DNA of 17,962 nt from Planctomycetaceae bacterium (GCA_002862165.1 PKCL01000089.1:1-17962), one strand, 5' to 3'. Numbered from the stretch's first letter, positions 1 to 8,237 are shown. Notes: generated by a model from the letters alone, not told the origin. Numbers and translations: made by a program.

Positions 1-21
1 CTATTTGATTTTTAAATAGTA

Positions 22-36
22 GTGGCGTCAAGCCAC
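22..36. promoter_or_regulatory. Candidate LysR-type operator upstream of the regulator gene
   Basis: The sequence shows a 5-bp inverted repeat GTGGC / GCCAC around five bases (GTCAA). Its core TGGC-N5-GCCA (23-35) has the T-N11-A spacing typical of LysR-family boxes. The same core recurs upstream of gltB at 1152-1164. This site lies about 110 bases before the lysR start, a sensible distance for autoregulation. The shared motif is visible directly; binding by the neighbouring regulator is inference. Confidence 0.45.
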
Positions 37-146
37 GAGGCGTTGAAAAGCGGCTCGAAGTTGTTTTGAGAACCAATAGAGACGGCCGTGGACCGGTTCT
101 GCATGCACACTGAATCGGTGACAAATAGTACTGAAATTGAGCATCT

Positions 147-1106
147 ATGAATATTAAATCACTCAAAATTTTCTGTGATATCGTGACTCGCCGCAGTTTT
201 TCTAGGGCTGCGGAGGACAATGGGTTGTCTCAATCCGTGGCCAGCCAGGTTGTGAGCCAGCTGGAAAGTCGTCTCGGAGTTCAATTAATTGAAAGATCCA
301 AGCGACCGCTTGTGCCTACTCATGAAGGCCGTGTGTTTTTTGAAGGCTGCCGAAATATAGTGGCTCGGTATGACTCACTCGAGGATGAGGTTCGGTCGCT
401 CCGCGAAGATGTGGCGGGTCGGGTCCGTGTGGCGGCTATTTATTCGGTCGGGCTCCATCATATGAGTGAGTATGTACAAGAGTTCATGGCAAGATATCCC
501 AAGGCAAACGTACGACTAGAGTATTTGCATCCTCAAAGAGTTTGTGAAGCCGTCGAAAATGATCAGGCGGACGTTGGAATTGTGAGCTATCCGCGTGGGT
601 CCCGAAAAATTGAAGCCGAAGCATGGCGCGAAGAACCAATTGTCCTGGTGTGCGGGCCAAACCATCCGTTTGCTGCCAGAGACAGTGCATCACTTGCTGA
701 TCTGCATGGGCAACGACTTGTAGGCTTTGATCACGACCTCGTCATTCGTCAAGAAATTGATAAGGCTATTGAATCGGTGGGAGCAGAGCCGACAGTTGTC
801 ATGGAATTTGACAACATCGAAACAATAAAAAGAGCGGTTGAAATTGATGCTGGGATGGCGTTGCTGCCTGAACCAACGGTTGTCCGAGAGACGGAGGTCG
901 GTTCACTCATAAGTATTCCGCTTACTGAAAATCCTCTGGTTCGACCGCTGGGTATCATTCGCGGTCGAGGAAAGCCTTTATCACCAACAGCGAGAAGGTT
1001 TCTTGATTTATTACGAGGCCACGCACACGACGCCGATGAAGGGCTTCGAGAACAGAAACGCCCGCCAGAGATTCTCAGTGACCTGGCGATTGTCGGAACA
1101 GCTTGA
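147..1106 (+). CDS. LysR-family transcriptional regulator, probable regulator of gltBD
   Basis: This is a 319-residue DNA-binding regulator of normal LysR-family length. The N-terminal winged helix-turn-helix spans about residues 3-62; the recognition region around residues 18-40 has the family pattern RSFSRAA, then LSQSVASQVVSQLE, then LGVQLIER. A helical linker (about 65-90) leads to a periplasmic-binding-protein-like effector domain (about 92-295). The effector cannot be read from sequence. The gene sits 116 bases upstream of gltB on the same strand. In Bacillus the LysR-type protein GltC activates glutamate synthase genes, so a comparable role is plausible here, although GltC is divergently arranged. 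Its upstream region and that of gltB share the dyad TGGC-N5-GCCA. The ribosome-binding site before the ATG is weak (TTGAG). Family membership is secure; the target genes are inferred. Confidence 0.9.
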   Translation: MNIKSLKIFCDIVTRRSFSRAAEDNGLSQSVASQVVSQLESRLGVQLIERSKRPLVPTHEGRVFFEGCRNIVARYDSLEDEVRSLREDVAGRVRVAAIYSVGLHHMSEYVQEFMARYPKANVRLEYLHPQRVCEAVENDQADVGIVSYPRGSRKIEAEAWREEPIVLVCGPNHPFAARDSASLADLHGQRLVGFDHDLVIRQEIDKAIESVGAEPTVVMEFDNIETIKRAVEIDAGMALLPEPTVVRETEVGSLISIPLTENPLVRPLGIIRGRGKPLSPTARRFLDLLRGHAHDADEGLREQKRPPEILSDLAIVGTA

Positions 1107-1150
1107 TTCCGTCGATTGTCCGAATAATGCCATGTGTTTGAAGAACGACA

Positions 1151-1165
1151 CTGGCAGGATGCCAG
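1151..1165. promoter_or_regulatory. Candidate LysR-type operator in the gltB promoter region
   Basis: CTGGCA-GGA-TGCCAG is a perfect 6-bp-arm dyad, 57 bases before the gltB start. T1152 and A1164 are separated by 11 bases, the classic LysR-box T-N11-A geometry. The core TGGC-N5-GCCA matches the site at 23-35. No T-run follows on either strand, so it is unlikely to be the terminator of the regulator gene. The A-rich stretch at 1171-1199 that follows could hold the promoter -10 region. The same bases can also be read as a poor sigma-54 element (GG-N10-GC), but the operator reading fits better. Confidence 0.5.
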
Positions 1166-1222
1166 CATCCATAAACAAATAAGAAAACAAAATTTAAAAC
1201 CCGTAAGACGAGAGCATACGTA

Positions 1223-4200
1223 ATGAAGCCCCCAATCAGACTGCCTGAAAGCCGTGGACTATACGATCCAGCGAATGAGCATGATTCATGCGGCGTTGGG
1301 TTTATTGCCCACATTAAGGGAAAGCGTTCTCGGCAAATCGTTGACGACGCTGATCGGATGCTTCAGCACATGGAGCACCGTGGCGGTTGTGGCTGCGAAG
1401 ACAATACCGGTGATGGTGCTGGCATGCTGACTGGATTGCCGTATGAGTTGATGGAGAAAATCGCGCAGGAAGAGATGGGCCAGGAACTGCCAGCTCGCGG
1501 CTTATATGGTAGCGGGGTCTTCTTTATGCCGACGGATCCAGCGGAGCGAGCACAGTGCCGTGGAATTGTTGATCGCATTGTGAACGAACAAGGTCAGAAG
1601 CTCATCGGTTGGCGTGAGTTGCCAGTTGACCCCGATGCAGCTGACGTTGGCCCGACCGCTCGTCGTGCAATGCCGCATTTCGATCAGGTCATTATTGCTG
1701 CTGGAGCAGGTCTTGATCAGGAAGCGTTTGAGCGACAGTTATTTGTCATCCGAAAATGGTCAAGCCAACAAATTCGAGTCGAAAGCAGCCTCTCACAAAA
1801 GCTGATGTTTTACATCTGTTCGCTATCGACAAACATAATTATCTGGAAGGGGATGTTGCGCTCCATGCAGGTCATTCCCCTGTACAAAGATTTGCAGGAC
1901 CCAGACTATAAGACGCACCTTGCGATGGTTCATTCACGATTTTCAACGAATACTTTTCCTAGTTGGGATCGAGCCCAGCCATGCCGTTTTATGGCTCATA
2001 ATGGTGAGATCAATACGCTCAGAGGAAATGCAAACTGGATGTTTGCACGACAGGGTGTGATGAAGAGCGATCTCTGGGGAGATGACATTCGAAAGCTTTG
2101 CCCAGTGGTTGAGCCTGACTGTTCGGACTCAGGAAATTTTGATAACGCACTCGAAATGCTGTATCACTCCGGCCGTACACTTCAAGAAGCTGTCATGATG
2201 ATGATCCCTGAGGCTTGGCAGAATCATCACAGTATGCCTGAAGACAAGCGAGCTTTTTATGAATATCATTCGGCACTTCAAGAACCTTGGGATGGTCCTG
2301 CGTCAGTCTCTTTTACTGACGGACATTATATTGGTGCCGTGCTCGATCGAAACGGTTTGCGACCGAGCCGTTATTACGTCACACACGACGACCGGGTCAT
2401 TATGGCGAGTGAAGTAGGTGTTGTGCAGGTAGATCCAAAGCAGGTGAAGTCGAAAGGGCGTCTCCAGCCCGGAAAGATGTTCCTGGTTGATTTTGAACAA
2501 GGTCGCATCATTGCCGACGATGAACTGAAAACATCGGTCGCCACAAAACGTCCGTATAAAACATGGCTCAAAAACCAGGCAATTCACCTCAACGATTTGC
2601 CGGTAAAAGCCAGCCCCGCTCACTATGAGAGTGAAGAACTCCTGAAAAGAATGCAGGCGTTTGGATATACAACAGAAACGCTTCAATTCATGTTAATGCC
2701 GATGCTGCGAGAAAAGCGAGATCCAATTGGTTCGATGGGTAACGATGCTGCTCTTGCCTGTCTTTCTGACAAGCCTCGACTTCCGTACGACTATTTCAAG
2801 CAACTTTTTGCACAAGTGACAAATCCACCGGTCGATTCGATTCGGGAAGAGATCATTATGTCGCTTGAATGTTTCATTGGGCCGGAAGGTAATCTTTTAG
2901 AGGCTACAGAAGAGCAATGTCATCGTCTTTGCATCCCTCATCCAATTCTGACGAATGAAGAAATTGCTGCGATTAAGGAAATTGACTATCGCGGATGGAA
3001 GTCAAAAACTATTGATATTACGTATCCACGCACTGAGGGTGATGCGGGTCTGCGACCTGCGATCGATCGCATTTGTGCGGAAGCTACGCAGGCCATTCAT
3101 GACGGGTATTCGTTGGTTGTGCTGTCAGATAGAGCCGTCAATCACGACCGCGTTCCGGTAAGTTCTCTTCTTGTCACAGGAGCGGTTCATCACGCCCTTG
3201 TGAAACAAGAATTACGAACGCGAATCGGCATCGTTCTTGAGTCCGGAGAAGCTCGTGAAGTGCACAACTTCTGTCTCCTGACAGGTTATGGGGCGGATGC
3301 TGTCAATCCGTATCTGGCATTTGAAGCATTGCGACAGGCTCGTCTTGACGGGCTTCTTGAAGAGGAGTTCAGTGATGAAAAAATTGTGCCAGCATTTAGG
3401 AAAGCGGTTGCCAAAGGCATCAAAAAAGTAATGGGCAAGATGGGGATTTCAACGCTTGCCTCATACAAGGGCGCACAAATATTTGAAGCAGTTGGTCTTG
3501 CACCAGAAATAATTGAGAAGTGCTTTGTTGGTACATCAAGCAGAATTTCAGGTGTCGGGTTCGATGTTGTTGCTGAAGAAGGAATACGCCGGCATGAAAT
3601 TGGCTATCCAACAAGAAGCGACAAAGCCATGTCGATACTTCCGAACGACGGTCAATTTCACTGGAGAAAAGAGGGCGAGGCCCACGCATGGAACCCGCAT
3701 ACAATTGCGCAGATACAGGTAGCTGCCCGGACAGGATCGAGGGATGCCTATCGTCAATTTGCTGACACCGTAAACAAAGACGCCCATCGACGGTGCTTCT
3801 TGAGAGGGCTTCTTCAATTCAAAAATGGCCGATCTCCTGTGCCAGTGGAGGAAGTCGAGCCGGCTCGTGAAATAGTAAAACGATTTTGTACTGGTGCGAT
3901 GAGTTACGGATCAATCTCAGCAGAAGCCCATGAGACTCTAGCGGTCGCGATGAATGTGCTCGAAGGGAAAAGTAATACTGGAGAGGGTGGTGAAGATCCA
4001 GAACGCTTTAAGTGGTATGGCCGCCCTGAAGGTGAGCATGAAGCAATGCTCAATACACTTGAGAATCTTGACCCAGATAAAGCCAAGTCTCTGACAAATC
4101 AATATTCGAAGAGGTCATATATCAAGCAGGTGGCATCGGGTCGATTTGGTGTCACAAGCTGGTACTTAACCAATGCAGATGAATTACAAATCAAAATCGC

Positions 4201-5857
4201 GCAGGGTGCGAAACCGGGAGAAGGCGGCGAGCTACCAGGATATAAAGTAAATAAGATTATCGCTGCAACGCGGCATTCAACTCCTGGTGTGGGCTTGATT
4301 AGTCCACCCCCTCATCATGATATTTACTCTATTGAAGACCTTGCTCAGTTAATCTTCGATCTGAAAAATTCAAATCCAGCAGCGGCAATCAGCGTAAAGC
4401 TCGTGTCAGAAGTCGGTGTAGGCACGATTGCAGCGGGAGTAGCTAAGGGTCATGCCGACAAGATTTTAATTTCTGGAACTGACGGCGGTACCGGTGCGTC
4501 ACCGCTTACAAGTATTAAGTTTGCTGGCCTTCCGTGGGAGTTGGGTATCGCCGAGACACACCAGACCTTGGTTATGAATGACCTTCGCAGCCGAGTCAGG
4601 CTTGAGACCGATGGTCAACTCAAGACTGGTCGAGATGTGGTAATCGCAGCTTTACTCGGCGCTGAGGAATATGGATTTGCAACAGCACCACTTATCACGA
4701 TGGGCTGCATCATGATGAGGAAGTGCCATCTCAACACCTGTCCAGTTGGGATTGCCACACAAGATCCTGAGCTTCGTAAAAAGTTTTCAGGCAAGCCTGA
4801 GCATGTTGTGAATTACCTCTTCCTTGTTGCCGAAGAGGCTCGAGAGATCATGGCAAGCCTTGGGTTCCGTTCCATCAATGAAATGGTGGGTCACGTTGAA
4901 GTTCTTGAAATTGATGAAGCTGTTCAGCATTGGAAAGCGAAGGGTCTTGATCTTACGCCAATTCTTACGCCAGCGGCTGGTCCCCATCCGGATACGGTGA
5001 CCTACTGCACGATTTCACAAAATCATGGTCTTGAAGAAGTGCTTGATAACGAACTCATCAAGAAATCACTCGCTGCAATTCATGAGCAAATACCTGTGCG
5101 ATTCTCAATGGAAATTGAGAATATCGATCGAGCATTTGGCACGATGCTTAGTCATGAAGTTTCGAAGGCAAATGGTGAAAACGGGCTGCCCGATGGCAGT
5201 ATTCACATCGATGTTGTCGGTTCGGCAGGTCAGAGCCTTGGAGCCTGGCTTGCACCAGGCGTCACGATTGAGTTGTCTGGTGATGCGAATGATTACGTTG
5301 GTAAAGGTTTATCAGGTGGTCGAATCATTATTGCTCCACCGAAGGAATCGACTTTTGCTGCGGAAGAAAATATTATTATTGGAAATGTCGCTCTCTACGG
5401 AGCAACCGCTGGAGAGGCATATTTCCGAGGGATGGCCGCCGAACGATTTTGTGTAAGAAATAGTGGTGCTCGCACAGTTGTTGAAGGAGTCGGTGACCAC
5501 GGGCTGGAGTACATGACAGGCGGACGAGTTGTCATTCTTGGGCCAACTGGCAGGAATCTTGCAGCGGGAATGTCCGGTGGAGTGGCGTTCGTCTTCGCCC
5601 CTGACCGTGATACGCTTCGACTCAACTGCAACCTCGAACTTGTAGAGCTTGAATCAGTTGAGACGACTGAAGATATCGAGGAACTCAAAGAGCTTATTCA
5701 GAAGCATGCAGAATGTACCGGTTCGACTGTGGCTTCTGGCATTTTGGAATCATGGGAACAAACACTTCCCCAGTTTGTGAAAGTCATGCCTCGTGATTAC
5801 AAACGAGCGCTCGCTGAAATGGCAGAAGAATCAGAAGTGTCAGTAGTTACGAAGTAA
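1223..5857 (+). CDS. gltB: Glutamate synthase (NADPH) large/alpha subunit
   Basis: This is the large subunit of ferredoxin/NADPH-type glutamate synthase, 1544 residues, full length for the family. It hydrolyses glutamine and channels the ammonia to 2-oxoglutarate, giving glutamate. The N-terminal Ntn-hydrolase glutaminase domain (about 23-430) should start at Cys23 (context HDSCGVGF) after removal of a 22-residue propeptide. A central domain (about 480-780) follows. The FMN-binding synthase domain (about 880-1200) contains DGGTGAS at 1087-1093 and the three [3Fe-4S] ligands Cys1162, Cys1168 and Cys1173 (spacing C-x5-C-x4-C). The C-terminal GXGXG beta-helix (about 1290-1480) has repeats such as YMTGGRVVILG. 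GAGAG at 1210-1214 is a plausible ribosome-binding site 8 bases before the ATG. gltD follows after 81 bases, so the two are probably co-transcribed. Nothing is missing or broken. Confidence 0.98.
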   Translation: MKPPIRLPESRGLYDPANEHDSCGVGFIAHIKGKRSRQIVDDADRMLQHMEHRGGCGCEDNTGDGAGMLTGLPYELMEKIAQEEMGQELPARGLYGSGVFFMPTDPAERAQCRGIVDRIVNEQGQKLIGWRELPVDPDAADVGPTARRAMPHFDQVIIAAGAGLDQEAFERQLFVIRKWSSQQIRVESSLSQKLMFYICSLSTNIIIWKGMLRSMQVIPLYKDLQDPDYKTHLAMVHSRFSTNTFPSWDRAQPCRFMAHNGEINTLRGNANWMFARQGVMKSDLWGDDIRKLCPVVEPDCSDSGNFDNALEMLYHSGRTLQEAVMMMIPEAWQNHHSMPEDKRAFYEYHSALQEPWDGPASVSFTDGHYIGAVLDRNGLRPSRYYVTHDDRVIMASEVGVVQVDPKQVKSKGRLQPGKMFLVDFEQGRIIADDELKTSVATKRPYKTWLKNQAIHLNDLPVKASPAHYESEELLKRMQAFGYTTETLQFMLMPMLREKRDPIGSMGNDAALACLSDKPRLPYDYFKQLFAQVTNPPVDSIREEIIMSLECFIGPEGNLLEATEEQCHRLCIPHPILTNEEIAAIKEIDYRGWKSKTIDITYPRTEGDAGLRPAIDRICAEATQAIHDGYSLVVLSDRAVNHDRVPVSSLLVTGAVHHALVKQELRTRIGIVLESGEAREVHNFCLLTGYGADAVNPYLAFEALRQARLDGLLEEEFSDEKIVPAFRKAVAKGIKKVMGKMGISTLASYKGAQIFEAVGLAPEIIEKCFVGTSSRISGVGFDVVAEEGIRRHEIGYPTRSDKAMSILPNDGQFHWRKEGEAHAWNPHTIAQIQVAARTGSRDAYRQFADTVNKDAHRRCFLRGLLQFKNGRSPVPVEEVEPAREIVKRFCTGAMSYGSISAEAHETLAVAMNVLEGKSNTGEGGEDPERFKWYGRPEGEHEAMLNTLENLDPDKAKSLTNQYSKRSYIKQVASGRFGVTSWYLTNADELQIKIAQGAKPGEGGELPGYKVNKIIAATRHSTPGVGLISPPPHHDIYSIEDLAQLIFDLKNSNPAAAISVKLVSEVGVGTIAAGVAKGHADKILISGTDGGTGASPLTSIKFAGLPWELGIAETHQTLVMNDLRSRVRLETDGQLKTGRDVVIAALLGAEEYGFATAPLITMGCIMMRKCHLNTCPVGIATQDPELRKKFSGKPEHVVNYLFLVAEEAREIMASLGFRSINEMVGHVEVLEIDEAVQHWKAKGLDLTPILTPAAGPHPDTVTYCTISQNHGLEEVLDNELIKKSLAAIHEQIPVRFSMEIENIDRAFGTMLSHEVSKANGENGLPDGSIHIDVVGSAGQSLGAWLAPGVTIELSGDANDYVGKGLSGGRIIIAPPKESTFAAEENIIIGNVALYGATAGEAYFRGMAAERFCVRNSGARTVVEGVGDHGLEYMTGGRVVILGPTGRNLAAGMSGGVAFVFAPDRDTLRLNCNLELVELESVETTEDIEELKELIQKHAECTGSTVASGILESWEQTLPQFVKVMPRDYKRALAEMAEESEVSVVTK

Positions 5858-5938
5858 GAAAAATACAACACAAGAGACTCACACAAAGTAGAGCCGGGAT
5901 GCAATTCAAACCGGCGGAAGATGAAAGGATAGTGGCCG

Positions 5939-7498
5939 ATGGGAAATCCACGGGGATTTATGACGGTGAATCGAAGGACATATAACGAACGCGATCCAGC
6001 TGAGCGGATCGGTGATTGGAATGAGTTCCATCTCGATCTCCCTATTGTTGAGCTCCAAGACCAAGGCTCGCGATGTATGGATTGTGGTGTTCCCTTTTGT
6101 CATACGGCAGACCTTATGGCAAACATGGCAGCAGGCTGCCCTGTGCGAAACCTTATTCCTGAGTGGAATGATCTCGTGTATCGAGGCCACTGGAAAGACG
6201 CTCTCGATAGACTTCATGAGACAAACAATTTCCCTGAGTTTACCGGGCGAGTTTGTCCTGCTCCGTGCGAAGGTTCTTGCGTGCTGGGCATCCACGAACC
6301 CCCTGTGACAATTAAACAGATCGAGTGTTCGATTGTTGATCGTGGCTGGGAAGAAGGCTGGATTACGGCCTCGCCACCAGCAGAGCGAACTGGGAAAAAG
6401 GTAGCCGTGGTTGGTTCGGGTCCGGCTGGTCTTGCGTGTGCGGCACAACTCAATCAAGCGGGTCATCTTGTTACGGTCTTCGAAAGAGCAGATCGGCTTG
6501 GAGGGCTGTTGATGTACGGCATTCCGAATATGAAGCTCGACAAGGAAGCTGTAGTACAACGAAGAGTCAACCTGCTCGCGGAAGAAGGAATAGTTTTCAA
6601 GACTGGTGTTGAAATAGGAAAAAATATTCCGGCGGCAAGCCTGATGTCTGAATTTGATGCGGTGGTGCTTTGTGTTGGATCTACTCGGCCGAATGATTTC
6701 TTTGCCAAAACACCGGGTCGTGATCTAGAAGGTATTCATTTTGCTATGGATTTCCTGACTGCAAATACGCGTAGTCTTCTTGATTCAAAACATCAGGATA
6801 AAAAGTACATTAGTGCAAAGGACAAAGACGTTATCGTGATTGGTGGTGGTGATACCGGTACTGACTGTATAGGTACTTCATTGCGTCATGGTTGTCGTTC
6901 TCTCGTCACCTTTGAAATCGTGCCGCAGCCACCTGAGGAGCGTGCTGCCAATAATCCTTGGCCTCAGTGGCCGAAAATCCTACGAACAGATTACGGTCAC
7001 ACGGAAGCTGCAGCCCGATTTGATTACTCGGACGTCCCCGGTAAACAGTTGGCCGGTGATCCCCGGGAATTTTCTGTACAGACCGTTGAATTTCTGGGTG
7101 ATGAATCTGGAAAACTACGAGCTGTTAAAACAGTTCGACTCGATTGGAGTAAGCCACAAGAAGGTGGGCCGCCATTCACTGTTGTTGAAGGAAGTGAGCA
7201 GGAGTGGCCTTGCCAAATGATACTTCTGGCACTTGGTTTTGGTGGTCCAGAGCAAATCATTGCTGATCAATTGGGTATGGATTGTGATAAGCGAACAAAT
7301 TTTGCGGCAGACTACGGCAAGTATGCGACGAATCTTGATGGAGTTTTTGCAGCTGGTGACTGCCGCCGAGGACAAAGCCTTGTCGTTTGGGCGATTAATG
7401 AGGGGCGTGAAGCTGCTCGCGAGTGCGATCGATATCTTATGGGTTCAACAAATCTTCCGAGTGTGAAAGATGAAGAAGCCATAGCAGCGGCCACATAG
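5939..7498 (+). CDS. gltD: Glutamate synthase (NADPH) small/beta subunit
   Basis: This 519-residue flavoprotein takes electrons from NADPH through FAD and iron-sulfur clusters to the large subunit. The N-terminal region carries cysteines for two [4Fe-4S] clusters: Cys46, 49, 54 and 67, then Cys106, 110 and 114. The FAD-binding Rossmann motif GSGPAGLACA lies at 159-168. The NADPH-binding motif IGGGDTGTD lies at 301-309. The C-terminal flavin motif GVFAAGDCRRGQS is near 468-480. The start MGNPRGFM matches the usual start of GltD proteins, and AAAGGA at 5924-5929 sits 9 bases before the ATG; an in-frame ATG at 5921 is closed by a stop codon before 5939. The 81-base gap to gltB contains a weak GCCGG-N13-CCGGC dyad (5893-5915). 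The gene ends about 90 bases from the convergent P-II gene. Confidence 0.97.
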   Translation: MGNPRGFMTVNRRTYNERDPAERIGDWNEFHLDLPIVELQDQGSRCMDCGVPFCHTADLMANMAAGCPVRNLIPEWNDLVYRGHWKDALDRLHETNNFPEFTGRVCPAPCEGSCVLGIHEPPVTIKQIECSIVDRGWEEGWITASPPAERTGKKVAVVGSGPAGLACAAQLNQAGHLVTVFERADRLGGLLMYGIPNMKLDKEAVVQRRVNLLAEEGIVFKTGVEIGKNIPAASLMSEFDAVVLCVGSTRPNDFFAKTPGRDLEGIHFAMDFLTANTRSLLDSKHQDKKYISAKDKDVIVIGGGDTGTDCIGTSLRHGCRSLVTFEIVPQPPEERAANNPWPQWPKILRTDYGHTEAAARFDYSDVPGKQLAGDPREFSVQTVEFLGDESGKLRAVKTVRLDWSKPQEGGPPFTVVEGSEQEWPCQMILLALGFGGPEQIIADQLGMDCDKRTNFAADYGKYATNLDGVFAAGDCRRGQSLVVWAINEGREAARECDRYLMGSTNLPSVKDEEAIAAAT

Positions 7499-7516
7499 GC
7501 ATCTGTTCTATAAAAA

Positions 7517-7558
7517 CCGGTCATCTCTGCATTCCGTGGAAAAAACAGAGATGACCGG
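7517..7558 (-). terminator. Intrinsic terminator between convergent gltD and glnB
   Basis: There is a perfect 13-bp inverted repeat, CCGGTCATCTCTG (7517-7529) and its complement (7546-7558), with a 16-base loop. Read on the minus strand the stem is followed directly by TTTTTA (7516-7511), a proper U-tract, so it fits a terminator for glnB. Read on the plus strand no T-run follows the stem (AGTCATT), so termination of gltD would depend on the hairpin alone or on other factors. Confidence 0.8.
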
Positions 7559-7587
7559 AGTCATTGCGGCGGTAGTGGTTGAACAAA

Positions 7588-7926
7588 TCAGATAGCGTCG
7601 CTAGCAGTTTCACCCGTACGAATTCGGACCACTTCAGCGAGGTCAGAGACAAATATCTTTCCGTCTCCAACCTGTCCAGTTCGGGCTACATTCATGATCT
7701 TGTCGATAACCGTTTGGGCCTCACCGTCATTAATGACGACTTCAAGTTTGACCTTTGGCAGAAAATCTACGGAGTATTCTGCACCACGATATGTTTCGGT
7801 GTGTCCTCGTTGCCGTCCGAAGCCTCGAACTTCAGTAACTGTCATACCTTTAATACCGATCTCATTCAGTGCATCTTTGACTTCTTCGAGTTTGAAATGT
7901 CGCAGGATGGCTTCAATTTTTTTCAT
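7588..7926 (-). CDS. glnB: P-II nitrogen regulatory protein (GlnB/GlnK type)
   Basis: This is a 112-residue P-II signal-transduction protein, exactly the family length. P-II trimers sense 2-oxoglutarate, ATP and ADP and control nitrogen enzymes, transporters and regulators. The T-loop (about 37-55) contains Tyr51, the usual uridylylation site, with Tyr46 nearby. Gln39 and Lys58 match residues used in 2-oxoglutarate/MgATP binding. The C-terminal signature TGQVGDGKIFV (about 83-93) is intact. GlnB and GlnK cannot be separated by sequence alone, and no amtB is adjacent; the symbol is a choice. GAAGGA (7934-7939, minus strand) is a good ribosome-binding site 7 bases before the ATG. A sigma-54 promoter at 8041-8056 gives a leader of about 100 bases, implying nitrogen-limited expression through an enhancer-binding activator such as the one encoded upstream. 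Confidence 0.96.
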   Translation of the reverse strand: MKKIEAILRHFKLEEVKDALNEIGIKGMTVTEVRGFGRQRGHTETYRGAEYSVDFLPKVKLEVVINDGEAQTVIDKIMNVARTGQVGDGKIFVSDLAEVVRIRTGETASDAI

Positions 7927-8006
7927 GATTAGTTCCTTCTCAAAACGGTTTTAATGTCCTCTTTACAATTGCATCCCGCTCGGTTCCGCCGCCGTTGGTC
8001 TGCGCC

Positions 8007-8021
8007 CGCCATGCATTGGCG
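8007..8021. promoter_or_regulatory. Dyad at the start of the glnB leader
   Basis: CGCCA-TGCAT-TGGCG is a dyad with 5-bp arms. With transcription expected to begin near 8030 on the minus strand, it would lie at about +10 to +24, either as an operator or as a 5' hairpin of the mRNA. Only the symmetry is seen; the role is inferred. Confidence 0.3.
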
Positions 8022-8040
8022 TTCCTGAGAGATATACAGT

Positions 8041-8056
8041 AGCAAGCAGCGTGCCA
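8041..8056 (-). promoter_or_regulatory. Sigma-54 (-24/-12) promoter of glnB
   Basis: On the minus strand the bases read TGGCACG-CTGC-TTGCT, a full match to the sigma-54 consensus TGGCACG-N4-TTGCW, with GG and GC separated by exactly 10 bases. The expected transcription start is about 12 bases downstream, near 8030, leaving roughly 100 bases of leader before the glnB ATG at 7926. Sigma-54 control of P-II genes under nitrogen limitation is well established in other bacteria. Activation needs an AAA+ enhancer-binding protein, and one is encoded directly upstream. Confidence 0.9.
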
Positions 8057-8103
8057 TTCAGAAATAAAAAAGAAGTAACGTATTAAGGGGATTTTCGAGC
8101 CTG

Positions 8104-8126
8104 TTGTGATGTGCTGTCGCGCAGAT
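8104..8126. repeat. Proximal copy of a TTGTGAT...CGCGCAGAT element, candidate upstream activator site
   Basis: TTGTGAT (8104-8110) is followed after 7 bases by CGCGCAGAT (8118-8126). The same two words recur at 8221-8237 with a spacer of one base. This copy lies at about -75 to -95 relative to the predicted sigma-54 transcription start, within the normal range for enhancer sites. The overlapping TGTC-N10-GACA (8115-8132) adds some dyad character. The repeat is seen; activator binding is inferred. Confidence 0.35.
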
Positions 8127-8220
8127 GTGACAGTTTCGGTCCATCCATGCCTCACAATATAACTGTGTCGCTGCTTATGCAGCATAAAAAGGCAGGCGTT
8201 GTGGTGTGTGTCGGCAGGCA

Positions 8221-8237
8221 TTGTGATTCGCGCAGAT
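8221..8237. repeat. Distal copy of the TTGTGAT/CGCGCAGAT element
   Basis: TTGTGAT (8221-8227) and CGCGCAGAT (8229-8237) repeat the words found at 8104-8126. CGCGC here also pairs with GCGCG at 8241-8245 across 7 bases. The copy lies about 190-205 bases upstream of the predicted glnB start site, again compatible with an enhancer. The different spacer length between the two words weakens the case for one protein binding both. Confidence 0.3.

Noticed and set aside
1..19. Dyad CTATTT-N7-AAATAG at the window start
   Set aside because: Short, AT-rich and at the very edge, with no upstream context; such symmetry is common by chance.
5893..5915. GCCGG-N13-CCGGC between gltB and gltD as an attenuator or terminator
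   Set aside because: Only 5 bp with a 13-base loop and no T-run; gltBD co-transcription is expected.
5906..6559. Minus-strand open frame of 217 codons over gltD
   Set aside because: It is an antisense shadow of gltD, with composition unlike a real protein.
8169..8185. GCTGC-TTAT-GCAGC hairpin as terminator of the sigma-54 activator gene
   Set aside because: No T-run follows on either strand and it is about 100 bases past the stop codon.
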